Of a stretch of DNA of 7,600 nt, positions 1 through 7,136 are shown in pieces. The first letter of the stretch is position 1. Each line of letters opens with the position of its first letter. The notes beneath the pieces were generated by a model, which saw only the letters and a list, made by a program, of their open reading frames with translations, had not been told where the DNA came from and searched no databases. The DNA comes from Comamonadaceae bacterium (lineage in GTDB: Bacteria; Pseudomonadota; Gammaproteobacteria; Burkholderiales; Burkholderiaceae_C). The translations under genes and the position numbers were made by a program. The DNA lies in contig CANGCZ010000073.1 in assembly GCA_947452325.1 (NCBI GenBank), positions 1 to 7,600 on the forward strand, written 5' to 3'.

Positions 1-698
1 TCACCCAACACTTTCATCAACCAGGCATCAGTCACCAGAGTCAATTGTTCACGCTGCGCCGCCACCGCCAAGGTTTCCAGTGTATTGAGCAAACGTCTGG
101 CGTCTCCATCGGCGTAGGCGATCAAGCGCGCTTGTGCTGCATCTTCAAGTGCGGGCACGGCATCAATGGCGCGCGCTTTATGGACGATTTGCGTCAAGTC
201 ATCTTCGGACAAAGGCTGCAACACATACACAGCGGCACGGGATAACAAAGCCGAATTCACTTCAAACGACGGGTTTTCCGTGGTCGCGCCAATGAAGGTA
301 AACAAACCGGATTCCACATGCGGCAAAAACGCATCCTGCTGGCTTTTGTTGAAACGGTGCACTTCATCGACAAACACAATCGTTCGTTTCTGATCCAATG
401 AGTCACGCGCCGCTTGCGCCATCTCGACTGCTTCGCGGATTTCTTTGACGCCGCCGAGCACCGCGCTGATTGACAAAAACTGCGCATCAAATGCATCTGC
501 CATCAAACGCGCGATGGTGGTTTTGCCGACACCCGGCGGTCCCCATAACAAACAACTGTGAGGTTGACCGGACTCAAACGCCACACGCAGCGCCATGCCT
601 TCACCCAGAATATGTTGCTGGCCCACGACCTCGGCCAGCGTATGCGGGCGCAAGCGCTCGGCCAGCGGTGAATGGGAAGAAGGGGGTGCAGTGCTCAT
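1..698 (-). CDS. rarA: RarA (MgsA) replication-associated recombination AAA+ ATPase, 3' end cut by window
   Basis: RarA is a cytoplasmic clamp-loader-like AAA+ ATPase that acts at stalled replication forks and DNA gaps. I translated 232 residues from the ATG at 696-698; the reading frame is open to the window edge, so the C-terminal oligomerisation part is missing. Visible in order: the PLAERLRP N-terminal signature and VGQQHILG box (about residues 11-32), Walker A GPPGVGKT (53-60), Walker B IVFVDEVHRFN (107-117), sensor 1 GATTENPSFE (137-146), an arginine-finger-like LLSRA (151-155) and a sensor-2-like GDARRLLN (198-205). VDEVHRFNKSQQD and GATTENPSFE separate RarA from DnaX and RuvB. The gene begins 17 nt after the glycosylase stop and has no clear Shine-Dalgarno, so it is probably translated from the upstream operon message. 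Start choice is supported by the usual short tail before PLAERLRP. Family assignment is very secure. Confidence 0.97.
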   Translation of the reverse strand, partial: MSTAPPSSHSPLAERLRPHTLAEVVGQQHILGEGMALRVAFESGQPHSCLLWGPPGVGKTTIARLMADAFDAQFLSISAVLGGVKEIREAVEMAQAARDSLDQKRTIVFVDEVHRFNKSQQDAFLPHVESGLFTFIGATTENPSFEVNSALLSRAAVYVLQPLSEDDLTQIVHKARAIDAVPALEDAAQARLIAYADGDARRLLNTLETLAVAAQREQLTLVTDAWLMKVLG

Positions 699-715
699 GG
701 TGGTTGGGGATATTG

Positions 716-1222
716 TCACCCGATCACAGCCACACCGGCTTGTTTGAACACCTCGCGCCAAGCCTGCAACTTGCGCTCGAAGGACCAGGTGGCGTTGGCC
801 GGGCTGCTTGAAGGCAGCCGGTACACCGGCACGCCCAGCGCTTGCGAGTGTTTGGCGTGTTTGAAACTTTCACCGCCGTTGTGAGCAATCGCCTGCAAAT
901 GAGGACAAGCGGCTTGCACCGACGAAAAATCATTGGGGCTAGCCTGCTTGATGTTGCTGTCCAGACTGCCCTCGCGTTCGCATGCGGCATACACGTCCCA
1001 TAAACCAACGCCGTGTTCAAGCAACCAGGCGCAGCGCCGGGTGTAGTCCATGCTCAGCACTTCGGAAGAGACAGGCGACAACAGCGTGGCTGATATTTTC
1101 CAGAAATGGTTTTGCGCATGGCCGTAATACTGCTGTTTTTGCAAAGAGGCCACACCCGGAAAACTGCCCAGTACCAGCAAACGGGTACCGGCAGAATAAA
1201 GCGGAGCCAGGCCTTGCAACAC
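716..1222 (-). CDS. DNA-deoxyinosine (hypoxanthine/uracil) glycosylase, Mug/UDG superfamily
   Basis: Predicted base-excision repair enzyme that would remove deaminated bases (hypoxanthine from adenine, possibly uracil) from DNA. The 168-residue protein has the layout of the UDG-superfamily hypoxanthine-DNA glycosylase group (COG3663-like, family 6): LVLGSFPGVASL (16-27) followed by QYYGHAQNHFWKI (31-43), GVGLWDVYAACEREGSLD (71-88), PNDF (96-99), HNGGESF (114-120) and LPSSSPANA (136-144). Asn38 lies in the first active-site block; the last block corresponds to the superfamily's DNA-intercalation/product-binding motif. Length is normal. The start is GTG at 1220-1222; an in-frame TGA at 1235-1237 excludes a longer protein, and TTG at the next codon is possible. 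The start lies 1 nt after the lolA stop, implying translational coupling; the gene ends 17 nt before rarA. Substrate preference is inferred from family resemblance only. Confidence 0.88.
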   Translation of the reverse strand: MLQGLAPLYSAGTRLLVLGSFPGVASLQKQQYYGHAQNHFWKISATLLSPVSSEVLSMDYTRRCAWLLEHGVGLWDVYAACEREGSLDSNIKQASPNDFSSVQAACPHLQAIAHNGGESFKHAKHSQALGVPVYRLPSSSPANATWSFERKLQAWREVFKQAGVAVIG

Positions 1223-1223
1223 C

Positions 1224-1901
1224 TCAGGGTTTGATCAAATCAGCGCCTTTGGGCGGCACGAAATTGAACTGCGCCAGCGTCAGCGATTTGGGGTTGATGT
1301 CGGAGCGTTCAAACTTGATCAAAGAGCGCGTACCAAAAGCGTCCAAAATTTCAAGTTGAGACAACATCACCTGCTCGCCTTGCACACGCATACCGATACG
1401 GATTTTTTGCAAGCTGCCTTCCTGCGATTTCGGAGAGGCACTGACCCATTGCAAACCCTCGGCGTTAGCCTCAGCAAGCAAATCAAATTCTTTTTGCAAG
1501 GTTGCCAAATCGGTAGCCGACGCGATCAGGGCAGCAGGCGTACTGCCCAAAGCCTGAGCTTGGTTGCGTTGAGTGACCTGGTTCATGTCTGCGTCGTACA
1601 ACCACAGGTGTTTGCCATCGGCAACGATGTTTTGCAAAAACGGTTTGGCGTAATCAAACCGGAACACGGTAGGCCGGATGAAGGAAAAACTGCCGTTCGA
1701 AATCTTGATTTTGGCGGGACGGCTGTCTTTGGACGGCGTGGTCACGGTTTGTGTGAACTCAGCGCGCATGCTGCGAGTAGAAGACAAAAATTTCGCCAGA
1801 CTGTCCAAGCTGTCAGCGCGGGCCACCGTGCACAAACTCAGGCTCGCTGCTGCTAAGCACGCCACGCGCAGCCAAACTGCGATTCCTGCAAATGACTTCA
1901 T
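1224..1901 (-). CDS. lolA: LolA, periplasmic outer-membrane lipoprotein carrier protein
   Basis: LolA takes lipoproteins released by the LolCDE transporter at the inner membrane and ferries them across the periplasm to LolB. The chosen protein is 225 residues. It starts with a Sec signal peptide: MKS, a hydrophobic core at about 4-26, and a likely cleavage after Ala-Arg-Ala at residue 29, before DSLDSL. Mature-domain marks are MRAEFTQTV (45-53), RPTVFRFDYAKP (76-87; Arg76 matches the conserved Arg of the RP-x-x-F segment), VADGKHLWLYDADMNQVT and the C-terminal FNFVPPKGADLI. The frame is open up to a codon at 1988, but that would put 29 charged residues before the signal peptide and overlap the end of ftsK, so ATG 1899-1901 is preferred; a GA-rich stretch precedes it. 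It lies 55 nt after ftsK, and its stop nearly touches the glycosylase start. Confidence 0.95.
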   Translation of the reverse strand: MKSFAGIAVWLRVACLAAASLSLCTVARADSLDSLAKFLSSTRSMRAEFTQTVTTPSKDSRPAKIKISNGSFSFIRPTVFRFDYAKPFLQNIVADGKHLWLYDADMNQVTQRNQAQALGSTPAALIASATDLATLQKEFDLLAEANAEGLQWVSASPKSQEGSLQKIRIGMRVQGEQVMLSQLEILDAFGTRSLIKFERSDINPKSLTLAQFNFVPPKGADLIKP

Positions 1902-1956
1902 AAGCTCTTTCTTAGGTATGCGTTCTGACGGGATTGAATTGTTGACTGTCCTGCAT

Positions 1957-4290
1957 TTATTCCTGGCGGGTCGGCACCAGTATTTCACGCTGACCGTTGC
2001 TGCTCATGGGGCTGACCATGCCGGCTTTTTCCATGTCTTCCACCAGGCGGGCAGCGCGGTTGTAGCCAATTTTCAAATGCCGTTGCACCAGTGAAATGCT
2101 GGCTTTTCGGTTTTTCAGTACCACTTCCACGGCCTGGTCGTACATCGGGTCTTTTTCGCTGGCGGTCTCGCCGAACAAATCGGGACCGTTGGCTTCACCG
2201 TCAACCGTACCACCTTCGAGCAAGCCTTCAATGTAATTGGGCTCGCCCTGGGTTTTCAAATAACTGACCACGCGATGCACTTCTTCGTCGCTGACAAACG
2301 CGCCGTGCACACGGATAGGAAAACCGGTACCGCTGGGCAAATACAACATGTCACCCATGCCCAGCAAAGCCTCGGCGCCCATTTGGTCGAGGATTGTTCG
2401 GCTGTCGATTTTGCTGCTGACCTGAAACGCGATGCGTGTCGGTATGTTGGCTTTGATCAAGCCTGTGATCACATCCACACTCGGGCGCTGGGTCGCCAAA
2501 ATCAAGTGTATGCCTGCTGCGCGCGCCTTTTGCGCCAGACGCGCAATCAGCTCTTCGATTTTTTTGCCGACCACCATCATCAAGTCAGCGAGTTCATCAA
2601 TGACCACCACGATGTGCGGCAAACGCTCTAAGGGTTCGGGATCGTCCGGTGTGAGGCTGAAAGGGTTGGGCATGGAATGCCCGGCTTCCAGCGCTTCTTC
2701 AATTTTGTGGTTGTAGCCTGCCAAATTTCGTACGCCCAGCTTGCTCATCAATTTGTAACGGCGCTCCATCTCGCCTACGCACCAGTTCAATCCGTGTGCA
2801 GCTTGGCGCATATCTGTGACCACAGGCGCGAGCAAATGCGGAATACCTTCGTATACCGACATCTCCAGCATCTTGGGATCGATCATCAATAAACGCACAT
2901 CGCGGGCTTCAGCTTTGTAGAGCAGACTCAAAATCATGGCGTTGATGCCCACCGATTTGCCAGAACCGGTGGTGCCTGCGACCAGCACGTGCGGCATCTT
3001 CGCCAGGTCAGCCACCACCGGATGACCGCCTATGTCTTTGCCCAGACCCATGGTCAGCAAAGACTTGGCTTCGTTGTACACCTCTGAGCCCAGGATTTCA
3101 CTCAAACGAATGGACTGGCGTTTGGCGTTGGGCAACTCCAGTGCCATGAAATTTTTACCCGGTATGGTTTCCACCACGCGGATGGACACCATGCTGAGCG
3201 AGCGCGCCAAATCTTTGGCCAGGTTGACGATCTGCGAGCCTTTGACACCGGTCGCCGGTTCAATTTCATAACGCGTCACCACCGGCCCGGGAGCGGCAGC
3301 CAGCACTTTGACTTCGACACCGAAGTCGCGCAGTTTTTTCTCTATCAAGCGACTGGTGAATTCGATGGTCTCAGCGTCTACCGGGTCCTGCCGGGTTTGC
3401 GAATCGTCCAGTAAATCGACCTGCGGCAAACGCGAATCCGGCATGTCGTTGAACAAAGGTTTTTGTCGCTCGCGCGCCATGCGTTCGCTTTTGGGCGGAG
3501 CCATGGGCTCAGGATCGACCAGTATGCGCACTGGCCTGGGAGCTAATTCTTCGCTGTCCACTTTGTCGGTGTGCGCGTCTTCTTCGCGTTCACGCGCTGC
3601 CGCCTGTCCCAGCGCCAGGTCTTCGGCCATCTCGCGGCGTTCGCGCCAACCGGCAACCGCTTGGTCAATACCGGCGCCGATTTTTTCGGCCAGCTGTACC
3701 CAGGAAAAACCAAAAGTCCAGGACAGTCCCAGCAACATGAACACAATGAACACCAACGCTGAGCCGTTAAAGCCCAACCATTTGGCCGCTGCACCGCCAA
3801 CCAGGTAACCCAGAATGCCACCTGCATGGTGGCCGGCGATATGGGCATCAAATCGGTACAAGCGCGTGTATTCGAGTCCGGTGCTGGAGAGCATCAGCAA
3901 CACCAGACCGCTCCAAAAAGCCCAGCGGCTTAAACGCCAGATGTGTGACTCGACCACCGGGCTGTCTTCGCTGCGCATACGTGCAGCCAACGCATTCAAC
4001 CAACTGACCAGGCTCGCCAAATAACACCATACGATGGAATAACCGGCGATGAAAAAACCCAGATCGCTGATGGCCGCGCCTATGCGCCCGCCCCAGTTGT
4101 GCGGCACTGCACTAGAGCCTGATGTGGTCCAAGCCGGATCCTGGGCCGTGTGGCTGAGCATGGACACCAGCCAAAACAGCAGAAACACAAAGCCCAGGGA
4201 CAAAGCGATTTCTTGGACAAAGCGTTGCCAGCCGCTGGCAGGCGGCGGGTTATCCTTGGAATTGCTGAGGGTGTTTAAAGAGTAAGTCAT
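1957..4290 (-). CDS. ftsK: FtsK, DNA translocase of the division septum
   Basis: FtsK is a membrane-anchored hexameric DNA pump that clears chromosome termini from the septum and activates XerCD recombination at dif. The protein is 777 residues from ATG 4288-4290. The N-terminus has strong membrane segments near 28-46, 74-98, 122-138 and 177-197, with a further glycine-rich hydrophobic stretch at 156-172. A charged linker spans about 203-320, much shorter than that of E. coli FtsK (1329 residues in total). The motor follows: VTRYEIEP and GVKGSQIVNLAKDLARSLS, Walker A GTTGSGKS (439-446, Lys445), Walker B IVVVIDELADLMM with Asp565-Glu566, and ILATQRPSVDVITGLIK. The C-terminal gamma winged helix (about 714-777) has the recognition segment GYNRAARLVEDME. 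A GTG 48 nt upstream (4338) could extend the protein by 16 residues but is less likely. No strong Shine-Dalgarno is visible. It is the first gene of the leftward cluster and is divergent from trxB. Confidence 0.97.
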   Translation of the reverse strand: MTYSLNTLSNSKDNPPPASGWQRFVQEIALSLGFVFLLFWLVSMLSHTAQDPAWTTSGSSAVPHNWGGRIGAAISDLGFFIAGYSIVWCYLASLVSWLNALAARMRSEDSPVVESHIWRLSRWAFWSGLVLLMLSSTGLEYTRLYRFDAHIAGHHAGGILGYLVGGAAAKWLGFNGSALVFIVFMLLGLSWTFGFSWVQLAEKIGAGIDQAVAGWRERREMAEDLALGQAAAREREEDAHTDKVDSEELAPRPVRILVDPEPMAPPKSERMARERQKPLFNDMPDSRLPQVDLLDDSQTRQDPVDAETIEFTSRLIEKKLRDFGVEVKVLAAAPGPVVTRYEIEPATGVKGSQIVNLAKDLARSLSMVSIRVVETIPGKNFMALELPNAKRQSIRLSEILGSEVYNEAKSLLTMGLGKDIGGHPVVADLAKMPHVLVAGTTGSGKSVGINAMILSLLYKAEARDVRLLMIDPKMLEMSVYEGIPHLLAPVVTDMRQAAHGLNWCVGEMERRYKLMSKLGVRNLAGYNHKIEEALEAGHSMPNPFSLTPDDPEPLERLPHIVVVIDELADLMMVVGKKIEELIARLAQKARAAGIHLILATQRPSVDVITGLIKANIPTRIAFQVSSKIDSRTILDQMGAEALLGMGDMLYLPSGTGFPIRVHGAFVSDEEVHRVVSYLKTQGEPNYIEGLLEGGTVDGEANGPDLFGETASEKDPMYDQAVEVVLKNRKASISLVQRHLKIGYNRAARLVEDMEKAGMVSPMSSNGQREILVPTRQE

Positions 4291-4398
4291 TGCCGGACGT
4301 AAGCTTAACAGGCGCGCCGGGGACAGTCTGTCGCCCACGGCCTAAAATCAAGCTTATTAAGCCTAGCGTTTGCCTTCCCACTTGTACCTCTGGACACC
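4291..4398. promoter_or_regulatory. Divergent ftsK/trxB intergenic region with candidate trxB promoter and small inverted repeat
   Basis: These 108 bases must hold the start signals for both ftsK (leftward) and trxB (rightward). On the plus strand, GGGACA at 4320-4325 (4 of 6 to the sigma-70 -35 consensus) and TAAAAT at 4343-4348 (5 of 6 to the -10) are 17 bp apart, a plausible trxB promoter. Just downstream is a perfect inverted repeat, GCTTA-T-TAAGC at 4352-4362, and a palindrome TAAGCTTA lies at 4301-4308 close to the ftsK start. No good promoter was seen for ftsK on the minus strand. Assignment is by consensus matching only. Confidence 0.4.
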
Positions 4399-5346
4399 AT
4401 GACCTCCCCCCAACACAGCAAAGTTCTCATCCTCGGTTCCGGCCCTGCCGGTTACAGCGCTGCCGTTTACGCGGCCCGCGCCAATTTGCAACCCACCTTG
4501 ATCACCGGCATGGCCCAAGGCGGACAACTGATGACCACCACCGAGGTGGATAACTGGCCTGCCGATGTGCACGGCGTGCAAGGCCCGGATTTGATGCAGC
4601 GCTTCCAGGAGCATGCAGAACGCTTCAATACAAATATTATTTTTGACCATATCAACAAGGTCGATTTCAGCCAGCGCCCGTTCACTTTGATAGGCGACAG
4701 CGGCACCTACACCTGTGACGCACTCATCATCGCCACCGGCGCATCGGCTAAATACCTTGGCCTGCCTTCAGAGCAAAGTTTCATGGGACGCGGTGTCTCC
4801 GGTTGTGCGACTTGCGACGGTTTTTTCTACCGTGACAAAGTGTGTTGCGTGGTGGGTGGCGGCAACACCGCGGTGGAAGAAGCCTTGTATTTGTCCAACA
4901 TCGCCAGCAAAGTGCATTTGATTCACCGGCGCGACAAATTCAAAGCCGAAGCCATCATGATTGACAAACTGATGGACAAAGTCAAAGCGGGAAAAATCGT
5001 GCTCGAACTGCACAGCGTGCTCGACGAAGTATTGGGTGACGCCTCCGGCGTGACTGGCGTGCGATTGAAAAACATTCAAGACAACCACACCCGCGAGTTG
5101 GCGGTACATGGCTGTTTTATCGCCATCGGCCACCAACCCAACACCGGTATTTTCGAAGGGCAATTGGCCATGAAAGACGGTTACATCGTCACGCAAAGCG
5201 GCTTGCAAGGCATGGCCACACAAACCAGCGTGCCGGGCGTGTTCGCTGCCGGTGATGTGCAAGACCATGTGTACCGGCAAGCCATCACCAGTGCAGGCAC
5301 AGGTTGCATGGCCGCGCTGGATGCGCAACGGTTTTTAGAGCAATAA
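4399..5346 (+). CDS. trxB: TrxB, thioredoxin reductase (NADPH, FAD)
   Basis: Cytoplasmic flavoenzyme that passes electrons from NADPH through FAD and a redox disulfide to thioredoxin, supporting ribonucleotide reductase and thiol repair. The 315 residues are typical of low-molecular-weight bacterial TrxB. Visible: the FAD-binding GSGPAG (13-18), GGQLMTTTEVDNWP (41-54), LIIATGA (109-115), the redox-active CATCD with Cys136 and Cys139, the NADPH-binding GGGNTAVEEA (153-162), HRRDKFKA (176-183), and the C-terminal FAD motif AAGDVQD (283-289) followed by YRQAITSAGTGCMAA. All catalytic residues are present. The ATG lies only seven residues before the first beta strand, as is usual; no strong Shine-Dalgarno precedes it. 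It is divergent from ftsK, and the DUF2256 gene follows 13 nt downstream, so they may be co-transcribed. Confidence 0.97.
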   Translation: MTSPQHSKVLILGSGPAGYSAAVYAARANLQPTLITGMAQGGQLMTTTEVDNWPADVHGVQGPDLMQRFQEHAERFNTNIIFDHINKVDFSQRPFTLIGDSGTYTCDALIIATGASAKYLGLPSEQSFMGRGVSGCATCDGFFYRDKVCCVVGGGNTAVEEALYLSNIASKVHLIHRRDKFKAEAIMIDKLMDKVKAGKIVLELHSVLDEVLGDASGVTGVRLKNIQDNHTRELAVHGCFIAIGHQPNTGIFEGQLAMKDGYIVTQSGLQGMATQTSVPGVFAAGDVQDHVYRQAITSAGTGCMAALDAQRFLEQ

Positions 5347-5359
5347 AGCTTTTTCCCGC

Positions 5360-5533
5360 ATGCCCACACAACCCTCGTTCAAAGGCAATAAGCGCAGTTT
5401 GCCAAGCAAACTGTGCAAGGTGTGCGCGCGCGAGATGACATGGCGCAAAGCCTGGGCCAAAAACTGGGAACAGGTGCTGTATTGCTCTGACGCCTGCCGT
5501 CAACGCAAAGCGTCCGCGCCTGCTGCTTCGTGA
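5360..5533 (+). CDS. DUF2256 family small protein, putative zinc-binding, upstream partner of photolyase
   Basis: A 57-residue protein. It matches the DUF2256 pattern from memory: a basic start, LPSKLCKVC, then MTWRKAWAKNWEQVLYCSDACR. The four cysteines form CxxC (Cys19, Cys22) and CxxxC (Cys42, Cys46), a spacing that suggests a treble-clef or ribbon zinc site; Trp28, Trp32 and Trp36 lie between the pairs. The C-terminal tail is a short Ala/Ser stretch. The start is ATG 5360-5362, 13 nt after trxB, without a clear Shine-Dalgarno. The stop TGA at 5531-5533 overlaps the photolyase GTG start in a GTGA junction. The function is unknown; I recall DUF2256 genes lying next to cryptochrome/photolyase genes in other proteobacteria, which fits here, but a role in photolyase function or maturation is only inferred. 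Confidence 0.88.
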   Translation: MPTQPSFKGNKRSLPSKLCKVCAREMTWRKAWAKNWEQVLYCSDACRQRKASAPAAS

Positions 5534-7098
5534 ACACGTTGTCATTGCGCGATCCAATCACACCCTTGAGACATTTGGTGTTGGTACTGGGCGATCAGTT
5601 GGATGAAAAGGCCTCTTGTCTTGAGGGCTTTGACCCGCAGCAAGACGCCATTTGGATGGCCGAGGTGGACGAGGAGTCCACACATGTCATGTCGTCTAAA
5701 CAAAGAAGTTGTGTGTTTTTAAGTGCCATGCGTCACTTTGCGCAATATGTGCAAAAGCAAAACTGGCCACTTACCTATACCTTGCTTGATGCTCAGGACA
5801 ACACCGGTACCTTGGCGGGTGAGTTAGACAAAGCCATTCTTCAATACATGCCGCAAGGCTTGGTGATGACCGCTCCGGGTGATTGGCGTGTGTTGCAAAG
5901 CCTGCGAGGTGTCGTGCTTAGACACGGCTTGACTCTGGATTTGAGCGACGACACGCATTTTTTCAGCACGGTGCGGGATTTTGCACAACACGCGGAGGGG
6001 CGCAAGCAAATACGCCTCGAATATTTCTACCGTGAACTCAGGCAAAAACACCAGGTCTTGATGGACGGCAAAAAACCGGTCGGCGGTCAATGGAATTTTG
6101 ACGCTGATAACCGCAGCAGTTTTGGCAAAAACGGACCCGGCCACATTCCTGCGCCCACCCGGTTTGAGCCTGACGAAACAACCCGCGAGGTGATGCAACT
6201 GGTGAACAGTCGTTTTGCAGATCACCCGGGCAGTCTGGAAAGATTCGGCTGGGCAGTGAACCGCGCGCAAGCTTTACAGGTTCTCGCAGATTTCATTCAA
6301 TACCGATTGCCACAGTTCGGCCAGTACCAGGATGCCATGTGGGAAGGTGAAGTCTGGCTTTACCACTCGCATCTGTCTTGCGCACTCAATCTCAAACTGC
6401 TCAACCCCAGAGAAGTGGTGGCAGCAGCTGAAAACGCTTTTCACGCTGGACACGCACCCATCGAAGCGGTAGAGGGTTTTGTGCGCCAGGTGCTGGGCTG
6501 GCGCGAATACGTGCGTGGCATTTACTGGACGCAAATGCCTGACTATGCAGAGCGCAACAGCATGCAGGCGCAGGCCAAGTTACCCGGTTTTTACTGGACG
6601 GGGGACACCGACATGGCCTGCCTGCGGGACGCGATTGGCCAAACACTGAAACACGGTTACGCACACCATATTCAGCGACTCATGGTCACAGGTTTGTATG
6701 CCCTGTTGTTCGGCGTGCATCCCAAAGAAGTACATGAGTGGTATTTGGCGGTGTATGTGGATGCCGTGGAGTGGGTGGAGTTGCCCAACACTTTGGGCAT
6801 GAGCCAATACGCGGACGCAGGCCTCATGGCCAGCAAACCGTATGTGGCCAGCGGCAAATACATAGACCGCATGAGCAACCATTGCAAAGGCTGCCGCTTC
6901 AACCCGGCTCTATCTACCGGCGAGACGGCCTGCCCATTTACCACCTTGTATTGGGATTATTTGGATAAGCATGCGGACACCTTGGCGCAAAACCCGCGCA
7001 TGTTGATGCAATTGAAAAATCTCAACCGCCTGTCCGACACAGAACGCCAATCCATACGGAAACAGGCGCAAAACCACCGCCTCAGCCTGAGAGCCTGA
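5530..7098 (+). CDS. Cryptochrome/photolyase of the FeS-BCP type, probable (6-4) photolyase (PhrB-like)
   Basis: Predicted light-driven flavoprotein that repairs UV (6-4) photoproducts. The 522 residues match the deoxyribodipyrimidine-photolyase-related family (COG3046). The N-terminal antenna domain (about 14-145) opens with HLVLVLGDQL (15-24). Further blocks are RLEYFYRELR, VGGQWNFDADNR, EAVEGFVRQVLGWREYVRGIYW, AHHIQRLMVTG and WYLAVYVDAVEWVELPNTLGMSQYADAG, the last being flavin-domain signatures. Cys364, Cys452, Cys455 and Cys468 keep the spacing of the four [4Fe-4S] ligands of Agrobacterium PhrB as I recall them (350, 438, 441, 454; a constant offset of 14), and His379-His380 match its His365-His366, important for (6-4) repair. 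Translation starts at GTG 5530-5532, overlapping the DUF2256 stop by 4 nt, with no Shine-Dalgarno, so coupling is likely. A signalling role, as for some cryptochromes, cannot be excluded. Confidence 0.93.
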   Translation: MNTLSLRDPITPLRHLVLVLGDQLDEKASCLEGFDPQQDAIWMAEVDEESTHVMSSKQRSCVFLSAMRHFAQYVQKQNWPLTYTLLDAQDNTGTLAGELDKAILQYMPQGLVMTAPGDWRVLQSLRGVVLRHGLTLDLSDDTHFFSTVRDFAQHAEGRKQIRLEYFYRELRQKHQVLMDGKKPVGGQWNFDADNRSSFGKNGPGHIPAPTRFEPDETTREVMQLVNSRFADHPGSLERFGWAVNRAQALQVLADFIQYRLPQFGQYQDAMWEGEVWLYHSHLSCALNLKLLNPREVVAAAENAFHAGHAPIEAVEGFVRQVLGWREYVRGIYWTQMPDYAERNSMQAQAKLPGFYWTGDTDMACLRDAIGQTLKHGYAHHIQRLMVTGLYALLFGVHPKEVHEWYLAVYVDAVEWVELPNTLGMSQYADAGLMASKPYVASGKYIDRMSNHCKGCRFNPALSTGETACPFTTLYWDYLDKHADTLAQNPRMLMQLKNLNRLSDTERQSIRKQAQNHRLSLRA

Positions 7099-7127
7099 GC
7101 GGTTCTGCAATCCAATAGGCTGTTTTT
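7092..7127 (+). terminator. Weak candidate intrinsic terminator after the photolyase gene
   Basis: AGCCT at 7092-7096 can pair with AGGCT at 7117-7121, followed by GTTTTT at 7122-7127. The stem is only 5 bp with a 20-nt loop and begins inside the photolyase stop region, so it is a poor terminator; it is listed because nothing better is visible between this gene and rpmB. Confidence 0.25.
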
Positions 7128-7136
7128 CAATCAAGC

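Noticed and set aside
470..1359. Plus-strand open frames opposite rarA, the glycosylase and lolA
   Set aside because: Their products are low in family-like motifs and lie entirely antisense to genes with clear conserved motifs.
1902..1988. Longer lolA start at 1988 (29 extra residues)
   Set aside because: It would overlap the ftsK 3' end and place a polar, charged stretch before a clean signal peptide that starts at 1901.
2275..3851. Several open frames opposite or overlapping ftsK
   Set aside because: FtsK motifs run unbroken across the region; the alternative frames have biased Ser/Arg/His-rich compositions typical of shadow frames.
4291..4338. Longer ftsK start, GTG at 4338
   Set aside because: The 16 extra residues show no family signature, and the ATG at 4290 gives a normal N-terminus; it remains possible but less likely.
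4768..5328. 186-codon open frame on the minus strand inside trxB
   Set aside because: It lies fully opposite a well-conserved enzyme gene, its product resembles no family I know, and such antisense frames arise from codon bias.
5824..6944. Minus-strand open frames inside the photolyase gene
   Set aside because: The photolyase frame is conserved end to end; no promoter, ribosome binding site or recognisable motif supports the antisense frames.
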